This document shows positions 15,538 through 22,491 of a DNA stretch of 22,491 bases, in pieces. Under the pieces are notes generated by a model. It was not told the DNA's origin. It made no database searches and was given only the letters and a program-made list of their open reading frames with translations. Within the stretch, counting starts at the first letter, position 1, and the number at the start of each line of letters is the position of its first letter. The stretch is from an uncultured Bacteroidales bacterium. Its GTDB lineage: Bacteria; Bacteroidota; Bacteroidia; Bacteroidales; Bacteroidaceae. A program made the position numbers and the translations under genes. The stretch spans positions 1 to 22,491 of the forward strand of contig CALGJF010000038.1 of the NCBI GenBank assembly GCA_937914945.1, read 5' to 3'.

Positions 15538-17052
15538 ATGAACAGCAAAGAAACGGATTTAAGACAACAAGATGGTGAGGATACCTCCTACGACCATGTG
15601 CTGAAGTATACAGGTGTATTCGGTGGCGTGCAGGTGCTTACCATGTTAGTGTCGATGTTGCGCAACAAATTGGCTGCTTGGTGGCTGAACAAAGCGGGGA
15701 TGGGTTTCTTTTTGATGTATTCCAATATCGCTTCGTTTGTATCGAGTGCCTCAAATGCGGGAATTCCGTTCAGTGCTGTCAAAAATGTTTCGGAACTGTA
15801 CGAAACGGCCGATTCGGCTCAATTGGAGTCTTACGTGGTTACAGTTCGTTCATGGAGCCTGTGGACGGCGCTATTCGGTGCATTGCTATGTGTGCTGATG
15901 GCGCCGCCCATCAGTTATTTTGCTTTTGATGGGGATTGGAGCTACACCCTTGAGGTGGCTTTGCTTGCCCCAATGATTTTTGCCATTGCCATAACCAATG
16001 GCGAAATATCAATCTTAAAGGGCACTCGCAAGCTCAAGCGTGTAGCGATAATTTCGGCGGCGAGTGCTTTGCTCACACTTGTGAGCGTGCTCCCGTTTTT
16101 CTATCTCTGGGGAGTACATGGTGTTATCCCTGCCCTTGTGATAAACGCCCTTGTGGTAATGGTTGTTCATCTGCGTTTTTCGTTGCCTGTTTTCCCTTGG
16201 CATGTAAGTCTTTTTTCGCGTAGAGTGCTGCAACAGGGTATGGATATGATAAAATTGGGTATACCATACGTGGCTGCATCAATCATTAATGCCTTTACGG
16301 CATTGGCAATTCCGGCCTTTCTGCTTGGTATAGGCAATATCGATGATGTGGGGCTTTACAAAGTGGGATATAGTATTATGGTGGTTTATGCCGGTATTGT
16401 TTTTGTAGCTGTGGAAACGGACTATTTCCCGCGCCTTTCTGCTGTTAATAACAATGTGGGGAGAATGAACTATGCTATAAATCAGCAGATTGATATATGT
16501 GTGTTGCTCATGGCGCCGTTGCTTGTTTTTATGATGATGGCAATGCCGTGGATAGTACGTCTTTTATATACAGCCGAGTTCCTTCCTGTTGTCAGCATGG
16601 CTGTATATTCGGCCTTCTATATGTTTTTCAGGGCGATAATGTTGCCCATTGCTTATACCTCTTTGGCAAAAGGGGATACACTAACCTATCTTGTGATGGA
16701 GGTTGTGTACGATGCATTTTCGTTTGCTCTCATAGCTGCCGGTTTCTATTGGGGAGGTATTACAGGTACCGGTATAGCGCTCTCTGTTGCCGGTCTTTTG
16801 GATGTGCTGATGATAGCCACTTGCTATTCTCTGCGCTATGGCTTCCGTTTTTTCTCATCGACCGTTAAACTTGTGGCCGTGCAGGGCTGTTTGTTGCTTG
16901 CAGCCATGGCATTCTGTATACTTGGTAATGCGTGGTTGAAATATGTCGGTTGCATGGTGGTGATGTTGCTGTCGGCATTTTACTCTTTCAGATTGTTACA
17001 GAAAAAGACTACTGTAATTGATGCGTTGAAGAGGAAATTTATAAACAGATAA
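15538..17052 (+). CDS. Wzx-like O-antigen / polysaccharide flippase
   Basis: This 504-aa integral membrane protein has about 12-14 hydrophobic segments and the layout of the RfbX/Wzx (MOP superfamily) flippases. Its first helices carry TGVFGGVQVLTMLVSMLRNKLAAWWLNKAGMGFFLMYSN, followed by GIPFSAVKNVSEL, ISILKGTRKLKRVA and a C-terminal half with VGYSIMVVYAGIVFVAVETDYFPRLSAV. Such proteins move undecaprenyl-linked oligosaccharides from the inner to the outer face of the cytoplasmic membrane. It closely resembles the O-antigen translocase (WzxE-type) subgroup of Bacteroidota. No glycosyltransferase, Wzy polymerase or sugar-nucleotide gene lies nearby, which is unusual, so its cargo cannot be inferred from context. 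Confidence 0.88.
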   Translation: MNSKETDLRQQDGEDTSYDHVLKYTGVFGGVQVLTMLVSMLRNKLAAWWLNKAGMGFFLMYSNIASFVSSASNAGIPFSAVKNVSELYETADSAQLESYVVTVRSWSLWTALFGALLCVLMAPPISYFAFDGDWSYTLEVALLAPMIFAIAITNGEISILKGTRKLKRVAIISAASALLTLVSVLPFFYLWGVHGVIPALVINALVVMVVHLRFSLPVFPWHVSLFSRRVLQQGMDMIKLGIPYVAASIINAFTALAIPAFLLGIGNIDDVGLYKVGYSIMVVYAGIVFVAVETDYFPRLSAVNNNVGRMNYAINQQIDICVLLMAPLLVFMMMAMPWIVRLLYTAEFLPVVSMAVYSAFYMFFRAIMLPIAYTSLAKGDTLTYLVMEVVYDAFSFALIAAGFYWGGITGTGIALSVAGLLDVLMIATCYSLRYGFRFFSSTVKLVAVQGCLLLAAMAFCILGNAWLKYVGCMVVMLLSAFYSFRLLQKKTTVIDALKRKFINR

Positions 17053-17060
17053 TTCATGAT

Positions 17061-17080
17061 GAAAGGGATTTGCCCCTTTC
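17061..17080 (+). other. Small hairpin between the flippase and meaB genes
   Basis: Perfect 7-bp arms GAAAGGG (17061-17067) and CCCTTTC (17074-17080) around a 6-nt loop, ending 16 nt before the meaB ATG. It has no T-tract, so it is not a strong terminator. It could slow transcription or affect meaB translation. Confidence 0.4.
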
Positions 17081-17096
17081 GTTAATAGATATACTT

Positions 17097-18200
17097 ATGA
17101 AACACCCCGAAAATGACAAGGCCTACAAGGGCTTGAAGGTAAACGATGGGGTGGAGCGTTTGAGCTCTGTAAATCCCTATCTGTCGCAGCGGCGGGTGAA
17201 ACGCGCCGCCACCCTCTCTGTCGATGATTATGTGCAGGGTATTTTGCGTGGCGATGTGATGATTTTGAGCCGTGCTGTTACCCTTGTGGAGAGTATGTTG
17301 CCCGAACATCAGGCTGTGGCGCAACAGGTTGTGGAACGCCTGCTGCCCTATTCGGGGAAATCGTTGCGTGTGGGTATAACCGGTGTACCCGGCGCGGGCA
17401 AGAGTACCTCGATAGATGCCTTTGGCATGCATATCCTTAATGAGCGCGGCGGTAAGCTTGCTGTGCTTGCCGTGGACCCCAGCAGTGAACGCAGCAAAGG
17501 CAGTATCTTGGGCGACAAGACACGTATGGAGCGTCTTTCGGCCCACCCCGATGCTTTCATACGCCCCAGCGCATCGGCCGGTTCGCTGGGCGGTGTGGCA
17601 CGCAAAACACGCGAAACCATCGTGCTATGCGAGGCTGCGGGCTATGATACTATATTTGTGGAAACGGTTGGAGTGGGGCAGAGTGAGACTGCGGTCTGTT
17701 CTATGGTGGATTTCTTCCTGCTCATTCAAATTGCCGGTGCGGGCGATGAATTGCAGGGCATAAAGCGCGGAATAATGGAGATGGCCGATGGTATTGTGAT
17801 AAACAAGGCCGATGGTGCAAACAGGGAAGAGGCGCAGCGTGCGGCGGTGCATTATAGGAATGCGTTGCAGTTGTTCCCCATGCCGCAGAGCGGAATACGC
17901 CCGCAAGTGCTCACATACTCAGGATTTTATGATATCGGCATAAAGGAGGTGTGGGATATGATATTCGACTATTTTGCCAAGGTTAAAGCCAATGGATGCT
18001 TTGACCGCAGGCGTAATAATCAAGCAAAATATTGGATGTATGAAAGTATAAACGAACAACTCCATAACAGGTTCTACAATGCTCGCGGTATTGCCGATAT
18101 GCTTGCCGAGTGTGAAAAGGAACTGCTCAGCGGTCGTATCACATCCTTTGCTGCCGCAACAAAAATGCTCGATTTATATGATTCGATAGTGGAAAAATGA
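17097..18200 (+). CDS. meaB: MeaB, methylmalonyl-CoA mutase-associated GTPase
   Basis: The start was set at ATG 17097 (367 aa, MKHPENDKAYKGLKVNDGVE), which gives the usual family N-terminus; an in-frame TTG at 17070 lies inside a hairpin. The G-protein motifs are Walker A GVPGAGKST (96-104), the AVDPSSERSKGSILGDKTRM region (Mg2+-binding and switch), ETVGVGQSE and the base-specificity motif NKAD. A C-terminal helical dimerisation arm follows (about 285-367). MeaB is a cytoplasmic GTPase chaperone that loads and protects the adenosylcobalamin of methylmalonyl-CoA mutase, the enzyme on the succinate-to-propionate route used by many gut Bacteroidales. The mutase genes are not in this window. The gene is followed after 3 nt by the folate gene. 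Confidence 0.95.
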   Translation: MKHPENDKAYKGLKVNDGVERLSSVNPYLSQRRVKRAATLSVDDYVQGILRGDVMILSRAVTLVESMLPEHQAVAQQVVERLLPYSGKSLRVGITGVPGAGKSTSIDAFGMHILNERGGKLAVLAVDPSSERSKGSILGDKTRMERLSAHPDAFIRPSASAGSLGGVARKTRETIVLCEAAGYDTIFVETVGVGQSETAVCSMVDFFLLIQIAGAGDELQGIKRGIMEMADGIVINKADGANREEAQRAAVHYRNALQLFPMPQSGIRPQVLTYSGFYDIGIKEVWDMIFDYFAKVKANGCFDRRRNNQAKYWMYESINEQLHNRFYNARGIADMLAECEKELLSGRITSFAAATKMLDLYDSIVEK

Positions 18201-18203
18201 TTT

Positions 18204-18734
18204 ATGGACAAGAGAGAAATTCGTAAGTCGGTACGTTTTGCGGTTGCCGCCATTCCACATTATATAAGGAGGCAAAAATCCGACAGGCTTGCACTTGCCA
18301 TTATGCTGCATCCGGTGGTGAGGGCAGCGCGGGTTGTGGCTCTTTTTTCTCCGTTGCCCGACGAGCCACAGATAAGCGAAATAATTGAGTTGATGGCACG
18401 GGAACGTGTGGTATTGCTCCCTCGTGTTGAGGGCGATGTGATGCGTTTCTATCCGTTTAGTCCCAAGGCAATGTCAAGGGGTGCCTATGGGATAATGGAG
18501 CCAAAGGATGGCAAGCCCTTTCCTCCCGGCGAGATAGATGTGATGGTGGTGCCGGGCGTGGCCTTTACGGCCTGTGGCAAACGTATGGGGCGTGGCAAGG
18601 GATTTTATGATAAATATATGTCGCAAAAGTGTTTCAGAGCATATAAAATGGGGGTTTGCTATACCGAACAGATTCTTCCGTCGCTGCCTTGCGAGCCTCA
18701 TGATGTTTCAATGGACGAGGTTGTCTATAAATAA
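18204..18734 (+). CDS. 5-formyltetrahydrofolate cyclo-ligase (5,10-methenyltetrahydrofolate synthetase)
   Basis: This 176-aa protein has the family length. It shows the N-terminal basic helix starting MDKREIRKSVR, the ALFSPLPDEPQISEII strand-turn, the VMVVPGVAFT strand and the nucleotide-binding GRGKGFYDKYM motif, followed by CYTEQILPSLPCEPHDVSMDEVV. The enzyme uses ATP to convert 5-formyltetrahydrofolate to 5,10-methenyltetrahydrofolate in the cytoplasm, returning a storage and inhibitory folate to the one-carbon pool. In other bacteria it is called YgfA or Fau. The start lies 3 nt after the meaB stop, so translation is probably coupled. Its last codons form part of the palindromic terminator, so the transcript ends immediately after the gene. 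Confidence 0.93.
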   Translation: MDKREIRKSVRFAVAAIPHYIRRQKSDRLALAIMLHPVVRAARVVALFSPLPDEPQISEIIELMARERVVLLPRVEGDVMRFYPFSPKAMSRGAYGIMEPKDGKPFPPGEIDVMVVPGVAFTACGKRMGRGKGFYDKYMSQKCFRAYKMGVCYTEQILPSLPCEPHDVSMDEVVYK

Positions 18735-18770
18735 CAAAAAGCTATCCACGGATAGCTTTTTGTTATTTAT
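18727..18770. terminator. Bidirectional intrinsic terminator (21-bp-arm palindrome)
   Basis: Arms at 18727-18747 and 18750-18770 are perfect complements with only AC between them (effectively a 4-nt loop). The core is AAAAAGCTATCC and its complement. The outer A/T runs give a U-tract on both strands. The stop codon of the plus-strand folate gene lies inside the left arm, and the minus-strand acidic protein stops 5 nt beyond the right arm. Confidence 0.9.
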
Positions 18771-18774
18771 GGTG

Positions 18775-19104
18775 TTACTCCTCTTCTTCGATTATGCCGT
18801 TGTAGGCAAGTTCCCCTTCTATGATGAAGAATAGCTCCTCGGGGTCATACTCTCCAATGTTGTTCTTCTTGGCCTCCTTGGCAATGAAACGGGCAATATC
18901 GTCGATGTCGATATCTACGTACTCATTGTTGTTGTCAAGAATACCGCTTTTGTCGTAGTAGTCGTAGATGGTGTCGAGGAAATAGTAAAACTCGTCGTCG
19001 CTGAATTTCTCTTTAAGTTCCTGTGGCAAGCGCTCGCGTATGTATGCGATGGTCTTTTCGTCATCGAGATCCTCGATGCTGAATTCGTCGTTCTGCATAG
19101 CCAT
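18775..19104 (-). CDS. Small acidic hypothetical protein downstream of trxA
   Basis: This 109-aa protein has no signal peptide or membrane segment and is strongly acidic: I count 33 Asp/Glu against about 10 Lys/Arg, ending in four glutamates. The middle is rich in aromatic and acidic residues (DDEFYYFLDTIYDYYDKSG) and is followed by an IDDIARFIAKEAKKN helix. I do not recognise a named domain; similar small acidic proteins sit beside trxA in other Bacteroidales as far as I recall. The start codon overlaps the trxA stop by one base (TAATG), which points to translational coupling. The real start could also be the internal Met3. It is the last gene before the shared terminator. Confidence 0.85.
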   Translation of the reverse strand: MAMQNDEFSIEDLDDEKTIAYIRERLPQELKEKFSDDEFYYFLDTIYDYYDKSGILDNNNEYVDIDIDDIARFIAKEAKKNNIGEYDPEELFFIIEGELAYNGIIEEEE

Positions 19105-19421
19105 TATCCTAAAAGTGCCTCGAATTTAGCCTGAACCTCGCTCTTTGATTTTGAGCCTACGAATTTATCTACAACCTTTCCGTCTTTAATGAATATTACT
19201 GTGGGAACGTTGCGTATTCCATATTCGGCTGTGAGGTCGCAAGCCTCCTCAATATCGCATTTTGCCACTGCAATGCGGCCTTCGTACTCGTTAGACAATT
19301 CGTCGATGATAGGTGCAAGCTGTTTGCAGGGGCCGCACCATGCAGCGCTGAAGTCGAGTACAATGGGGAGTTGTGTTGCCATGAATTCCTGTGAATTCGC
19401 GTCTGTTAAGATTGTTGCCAT
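19104..19421 (-). CDS. trxA: Thioredoxin
   Basis: This 105-aa protein is a standard cytoplasmic thioredoxin without a signal peptide. The redox centre is WCGPCK (Cys29 and Cys32), preceded by VLDFSAAW, and the cis-proline motif NVPTVIFIKDGK is intact. The C-terminal helix SEVQAKFEALLG closes the fold. It reduces disulfides in targets such as ribonucleotide reductase and peroxiredoxins, using electrons from thioredoxin reductase. The gene starts 20 nt after the dnaE stop and overlaps the next gene by one base, so it is likely read from the dnaE transcript as well as any nearby promoter. No TAnnTTTG element is visible in the 20-nt gap. Confidence 0.97.
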   Translation of the reverse strand: MATILTDANSQEFMATQLPIVLDFSAAWCGPCKQLAPIIDELSNEYEGRIAVAKCDIEEACDLTAEYGIRNVPTVIFIKDGKVVDKFVGSKSKSEVQAKFEALLG

Positions 19422-19441
19422 AGTTGTAAGTTTTTAAGTTA

Positions 19442-22400
19442 TTAATTTAGTTTATAATCTACGTTTGGTAATTCTTTCAAATACTCTATTAACTCATAAT
19501 CTACCGTAATATTGTGGCTTTTGGAGACAAGCTCAAGGGTAAATTCGTGTTCGTAGTCTTTTACGTTTATTTGCAGTTTGCTGGGGCCGGGGTGCTTTTC
19601 GGCATAATCTATGATGTTTTCATATATCTCCTCGGTAAGTGCCATGATGTCGAACGATATTGTAATGCTCTTCACCATTTTATCCTTGATTTCGGGCATG
19701 AGTTCTATGCTGTTTACTACAAAATCGAGTTTCGAAGGGTCCCAGCGGCGGCCTTGGCAGCTACCTTTTATATAAAGGAAATTGCCGGGAATAAAGTAGT
19801 TCTGTTTCTTTATCCACTCGTCGCCAAAGAAGAATAGCTCGGCTGTTCCCGTAAAATCCTCAATCTTGGCCACTCCAAATGGACTGCCCTTTTTGGTGAA
19901 TCCTGTACGCGGGGCCTCTGCCACCACACCGCCAAATGTTACCTTGCGGTTCATTATGGATTCAAGATCGTTTAGTTCTGCTGCCGCCGTGTTGCAGAAT
20001 TCGCTCAGTATAAGGCGGTAATCGTCGAGTGGGTGTGCCGACAGATATATACCCACAAGTTCGCGTTCTCTGTTAAGCCTTTCGAGCGTGCTCCAATTGC
20101 CGCCCTCGGGCACCTCGGGGGTTGGTATCTCGGGCATCTCCTCGGCTCCGAAGAGGGTGTTTTCGGCCGATGCTTTATCGGCTTGGAATACGTTGCCGTA
20201 GCGTATGAGGCTTTCGAGGAATTGCTCTCCCTTGCTGTTGGTGTTTATGTATTGTTCGCGGCTTATTCCGCCGGGCAATTCGTCAAAGGCTCCCGACATT
20301 GCAAGGCATTCAAGGTTCTTGCGGTTGCAGGCAGCGAGGTTTACTCTCTGAACAAAATTGAATATGTCGGTGAACGGGCCGTTGGCTTCGCGCTCCTCAA
20401 TGATGCTTTGCACGGCAATGTCTCCAACACCCTTTACGGCGCTCAAACCAAAGCGAATATCACCCTTCTTGTTTACGCTGAACTTGCGGCGCGACTCGTT
20501 TACATCGGGGCCCAATACGTTTATGCCCATGCTCTTGCACTCCTGCATCAACTTGGTGATTTCTGTTATCTTGTCAAGGTTCCGGCTCAATGCTCCCGCC
20601 ATGTATTGCGATGGGTAGTGTGCTTTGAGGTATGCCGTTTGGTATGCAACCCATGAATAGCATGTTGCATGCGACTTGTTGAAGGCATAGGATGCGAATT
20701 TTTCCCAGTCGGCCCAAATCTTCTCCAAGATGTTTGCGGGGTGTCCGTTTGCTGTTCCGCCGTTAATGAATTTGGGTTTAAGCTCGTCGAGCTTCTCTTT
20801 GAGTTTCTTACCCATGGCCTTGCGCAGGGTGTCGCTCTCGCCGCGGGTGAAATTGGCCAACAGACGCGATAGAAGCATCACCTGCTCCTGATATACGGTA
20901 ATCCCGTAGGTGTCTTTCAGGTATTTTTCCATGCAGGGGATGTCGTACTTTACCAGCGAGGGATTGTGCTTGCGCTCTATAAAGTCGGGGATATAGTCCA
21001 TTGGGCCCGGTCGGTAAAGGGCGTTCATGGCAATAAGGTCCTCAAATGTGCTTGGTTGCAGTTCCCTGAGGTATTTTTGCATACCGGGCGACTCGAATTG
21101 GAATGTGCCGATGGTGCTTCCTTTGCAGTAAAGCTCGTATGTCAGCGGGTCGTCTATGGGTATGTTGTCTATATCCACATCTATCTTCAAGCTGAGGCGT
21201 ATGTTTTCTATCGCTTCCTTTATTACGGAGAGGGTTTTAAGGCCCAGGAAGTCCATCTTAATGAGGCCTGTCTCCTCGATAACACTTCCTTCGTATTGTG
21301 TAACAAGCATTTTCTCGCCTGTCTCCTTGTCCTCGGCAATGCTTATGGGTACATGGTCTGTTATATCGTCGCGACAGATGATCGTGCCGCATGCATGCAC
21401 GCCTGTATTGCGCACATTGCCCTCGAGCATCTTTGCATATTTTATAGTGTCGCGCAATGTGGGGTTGGGCGATGCTTCGGCTTCGCGTAGCTCTGGTACC
21501 GACGTTATGGCGTTTGTAAGGTTCATTTTAAGACCATCGGGCAGGCGGTCGGGGATTGCCTTGCAGAGTTTGTTCGATTGGTCGAGCGGTAGTTTCTGCA
21601 CGCGTGCAACATCCTTGATGGCAAGTTTTGTTGCCATAGTGCCGTATGTGATAATATGTGCCACCTTCTCCTGTCCATATTTTTCTGTTACCCAATTGAG
21701 TACTCGGCCACGGCCGTCATCGTCAAAGTCCACATCGATATCGGGGAGTGATATACGGTCGGGGTTGAGGAAACGCTCGAACAGTAGGTCGTATTTTATG
21801 GGGTCAACACGTGTGATGCCCAATGCGTATGCAACCACGCTGCCGGCTGCCGAGCCACGTCCCGGGCCTACAGCTACGCCAAGTTCTTCGCGTGCTGCAC
21901 GTATAAAGTCCTGCACTATGAGGAAGTAGCCCGGGAAACCCATGGTTTTCATGATGTGCAGCTCAAAATCAATGCGGTCTATGAGCTCTTGGTCAAAAGG
22001 CTCGGGGTAGCATTTCTTTGCACCATCGTATGTGAGCTTGCGCAGATAATCTCCTTCGAGCTTTATTCTGTATAGTTTCTCGTAACCGCCAAGTTTCTTG
22101 ATCTTTTTCTCGGCATCCTCCTGCGAGAGCACTACGTTGCCCTTTTCGTCGCGAGTAAATTCGTTGAAGAGGTCCTCGTGAGTGAATTTTTGTCTGTATA
22201 GTTCCTCGGTGCCGAACTCCTCGGGTATGGCGAAGGTGGGCATGATGGGCGCGCTATCTATCGAGTAGTATTCTACCTTGTCGCAAATCTCCACGGTGTT
22301 GGTAAGGGCCTCGGGGATATACGAGAACATCTCGTTCATCTCCTCTTTAGTCTTTAGCCATTCCTGTTTTGAGTAGAGCATGCGCTTGGGGTCGTCGAGG

Positions 22401-22491
22401 TCCTTGCCTGTGTTAAGGCATATAAGACGGTCGTGCGCCTCGGCGTTCTCTTCATCTACAAAATGAACATCGTTGGTGCAAATGAGTTTTA
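19442..22491 (-). CDS. dnaE: DNA polymerase III alpha subunit (5' end outside window)
   Basis: The open frame runs from the right edge to a stop at 19442-19444, about 1015 codons. The visible N-terminal part (NDVHFVDEENAEAHDRLICL, then GKDLDDPKRM) is the end of the PHP domain, so the ATG at 22381 is internal. Next come the polymerase core GPGRGSAAGSVVAY, the catalytic aspartate motif PDIDVDFDDDGRGR (about 21705-21750), YRPGPMDYIPDFIERK and FNKSHATCYSWVAYQTAYLKAHYP. A helix-hairpin-helix and clamp-binding region (FGLSAVKGVGDIAVQSI) follows, then a C-terminal OB fold (about 19750-19980). This is the replicative polymerase subunit, acting at the fork in the cytoplasm. trxA starts 20 nt downstream. 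Confidence 0.97.
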   Translation of the reverse strand, partial: KLICTNDVHFVDEENAEAHDRLICLNTGKDLDDPKRMLYSKQEWLKTKEEMNEMFSYIPEALTNTVEICDKVEYYSIDSAPIMPTFAIPEEFGTEELYRQKFTHEDLFNEFTRDEKGNVVLSQEDAEKKIKKLGGYEKLYRIKLEGDYLRKLTYDGAKKCYPEPFDQELIDRIDFELHIMKTMGFPGYFLIVQDFIRAAREELGVAVGPGRGSAAGSVVAYALGITRVDPIKYDLLFERFLNPDRISLPDIDVDFDDDGRGRVLNWVTEKYGQEKVAHIITYGTMATKLAIKDVARVQKLPLDQSNKLCKAIPDRLPDGLKMNLTNAITSVPELREAEASPNPTLRDTIKYAKMLEGNVRNTGVHACGTIICRDDITDHVPISIAEDKETGEKMLVTQYEGSVIEETGLIKMDFLGLKTLSVIKEAIENIRLSLKIDVDIDNIPIDDPLTYELYCKGSTIGTFQFESPGMQKYLRELQPSTFEDLIAMNALYRPGPMDYIPDFIERKHNPSLVKYDIPCMEKYLKDTYGITVYQEQVMLLSRLLANFTRGESDTLRKAMGKKLKEKLDELKPKFINGGTANGHPANILEKIWADWEKFASYAFNKSHATCYSWVAYQTAYLKAHYPSQYMAGALSRNLDKITEITKLMQECKSMGINVLGPDVNESRRKFSVNKKGDIRFGLSAVKGVGDIAVQSIIEEREANGPFTDIFNFVQRVNLAACNRKNLECLAMSGAFDELPGGISREQYINTNSKGEQFLESLIRYGNVFQADKASAENTLFGAEEMPEIPTPEVPEGGNWSTLERLNRERELVGIYLSAHPLDDYRLILSEFCNTAAAELNDLESIMNRKVTFGGVVAEAPRTGFTKKGSPFGVAKIEDFTGTAELFFFGDEWIKKQNYFIPGNFLYIKGSCQGRRWDPSKLDFVVNSIELMPEIKDKMVKSITISFDIMALTEEIYENIIDYAEKHPGPSKLQINVKDYEHEFTLELVSKSHNITVDYELIEYLKELPNVDYKLN

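Noticed and set aside
17061..17080. Hairpin as a terminator after the flippase gene
   Set aside because: The stem is only 7 bp and has no T-tract, and meaB starts 16 nt later in the same direction without a visible promoter.
17070..17096. TTG start for meaB
   Set aside because: It falls inside a hairpin loop and adds nine residues not typical of the family; ATG 17097 gives the usual N-terminus.
21156..21929. Plus-strand open frame of 257 codons opposite dnaE
   Set aside because: It is Ser/Arg-rich without any motif and lies fully within the catalytic part of dnaE on the other strand.
22379..22381. ATG as the dnaE start
   Set aside because: The frame stays open to the window edge and encodes the conserved PHP-domain end (NDVHFVDEENAEAHDRLICL), so this Met is internal.
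1..22491. Mobile elements, CRISPR arrays, tRNA or rRNA genes, phage or toxin-antitoxin modules
   Set aside because: I looked on both strands and found no transposase or integrase motifs, no regularly spaced repeats and no tRNA-like cloverleaf. All large genes are intact core families.

Overview
This 22.5 kb window looks like ordinary chromosome from a member of the order Bacteroidales (Bacteroidota). Three things point there. Several promoters carry the Bacteroidota -7 element TAnnTTTG rather than a sigma70-type -10. There are families typical of the group: SprA, DUF4491, DUF3332, a large lipoprotein with transglutaminase-like domains, and a long DUF349 repeat protein. The gene order is also typical, with ruvA next to sprA and dnaE next to trxA. 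I see no tRNA, rRNA, CRISPR array, insertion sequence, phage gene or attachment site, and no stretch over 300 bases lacks a gene.

Left part (1-2.7 kb, minus strand): an ABC exporter, ruvA, and the first 102 codons of sprA, whose family forms the outer-membrane translocon of the type IX secretion system. Next (2.8-8.0 kb) comes a plus-strand lipoprotein with transglutaminase-like domains. It abuts a minus-strand pair, a secreted GH29 alpha-L-fucosidase followed 3 nt later by cutC. A small plus-strand DUF4491 membrane protein ends at a strong bidirectional hairpin terminator.

Middle part (8.0-12.3 kb, minus strand): rsmA (16S rRNA dimethyltransferase), mgtE (gated Mg2+ channel), and a DUF349 coiled-coil repeat protein that has its own promoter.

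Right part (12.2-18.7 kb, plus strand): a stand-alone LPG-synthase-type membrane protein with pepD, closed by an intrinsic terminator. A second run then holds a DUF3332 lipoprotein, a Wzx-like flippase, meaB (G-protein chaperone of methylmalonyl-CoA mutase) and 5-formyltetrahydrofolate cyclo-ligase. A near-perfect 21-bp-arm palindrome separates this run from the converging minus-strand group dnaE (5' end outside the window), trxA and a small acidic protein (18.8-22.5 kb).

Most of the genes are housekeeping: DNA replication and recombination, ribosome maturation, redox, folate, Mg2+ and peptide turnover. A few accessory envelope and glycan genes are mixed in. I found no convincing new multi-gene system. 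The observations most worth a second look are the lipoprotein with a second, His-less transglutaminase-like module and a thioredoxin-like tail; the divergent rsmA/LPG-synthase promoters, which appear to produce overlapping antisense leaders around a hairpin; and the tight fucosidase-cutC pairing.
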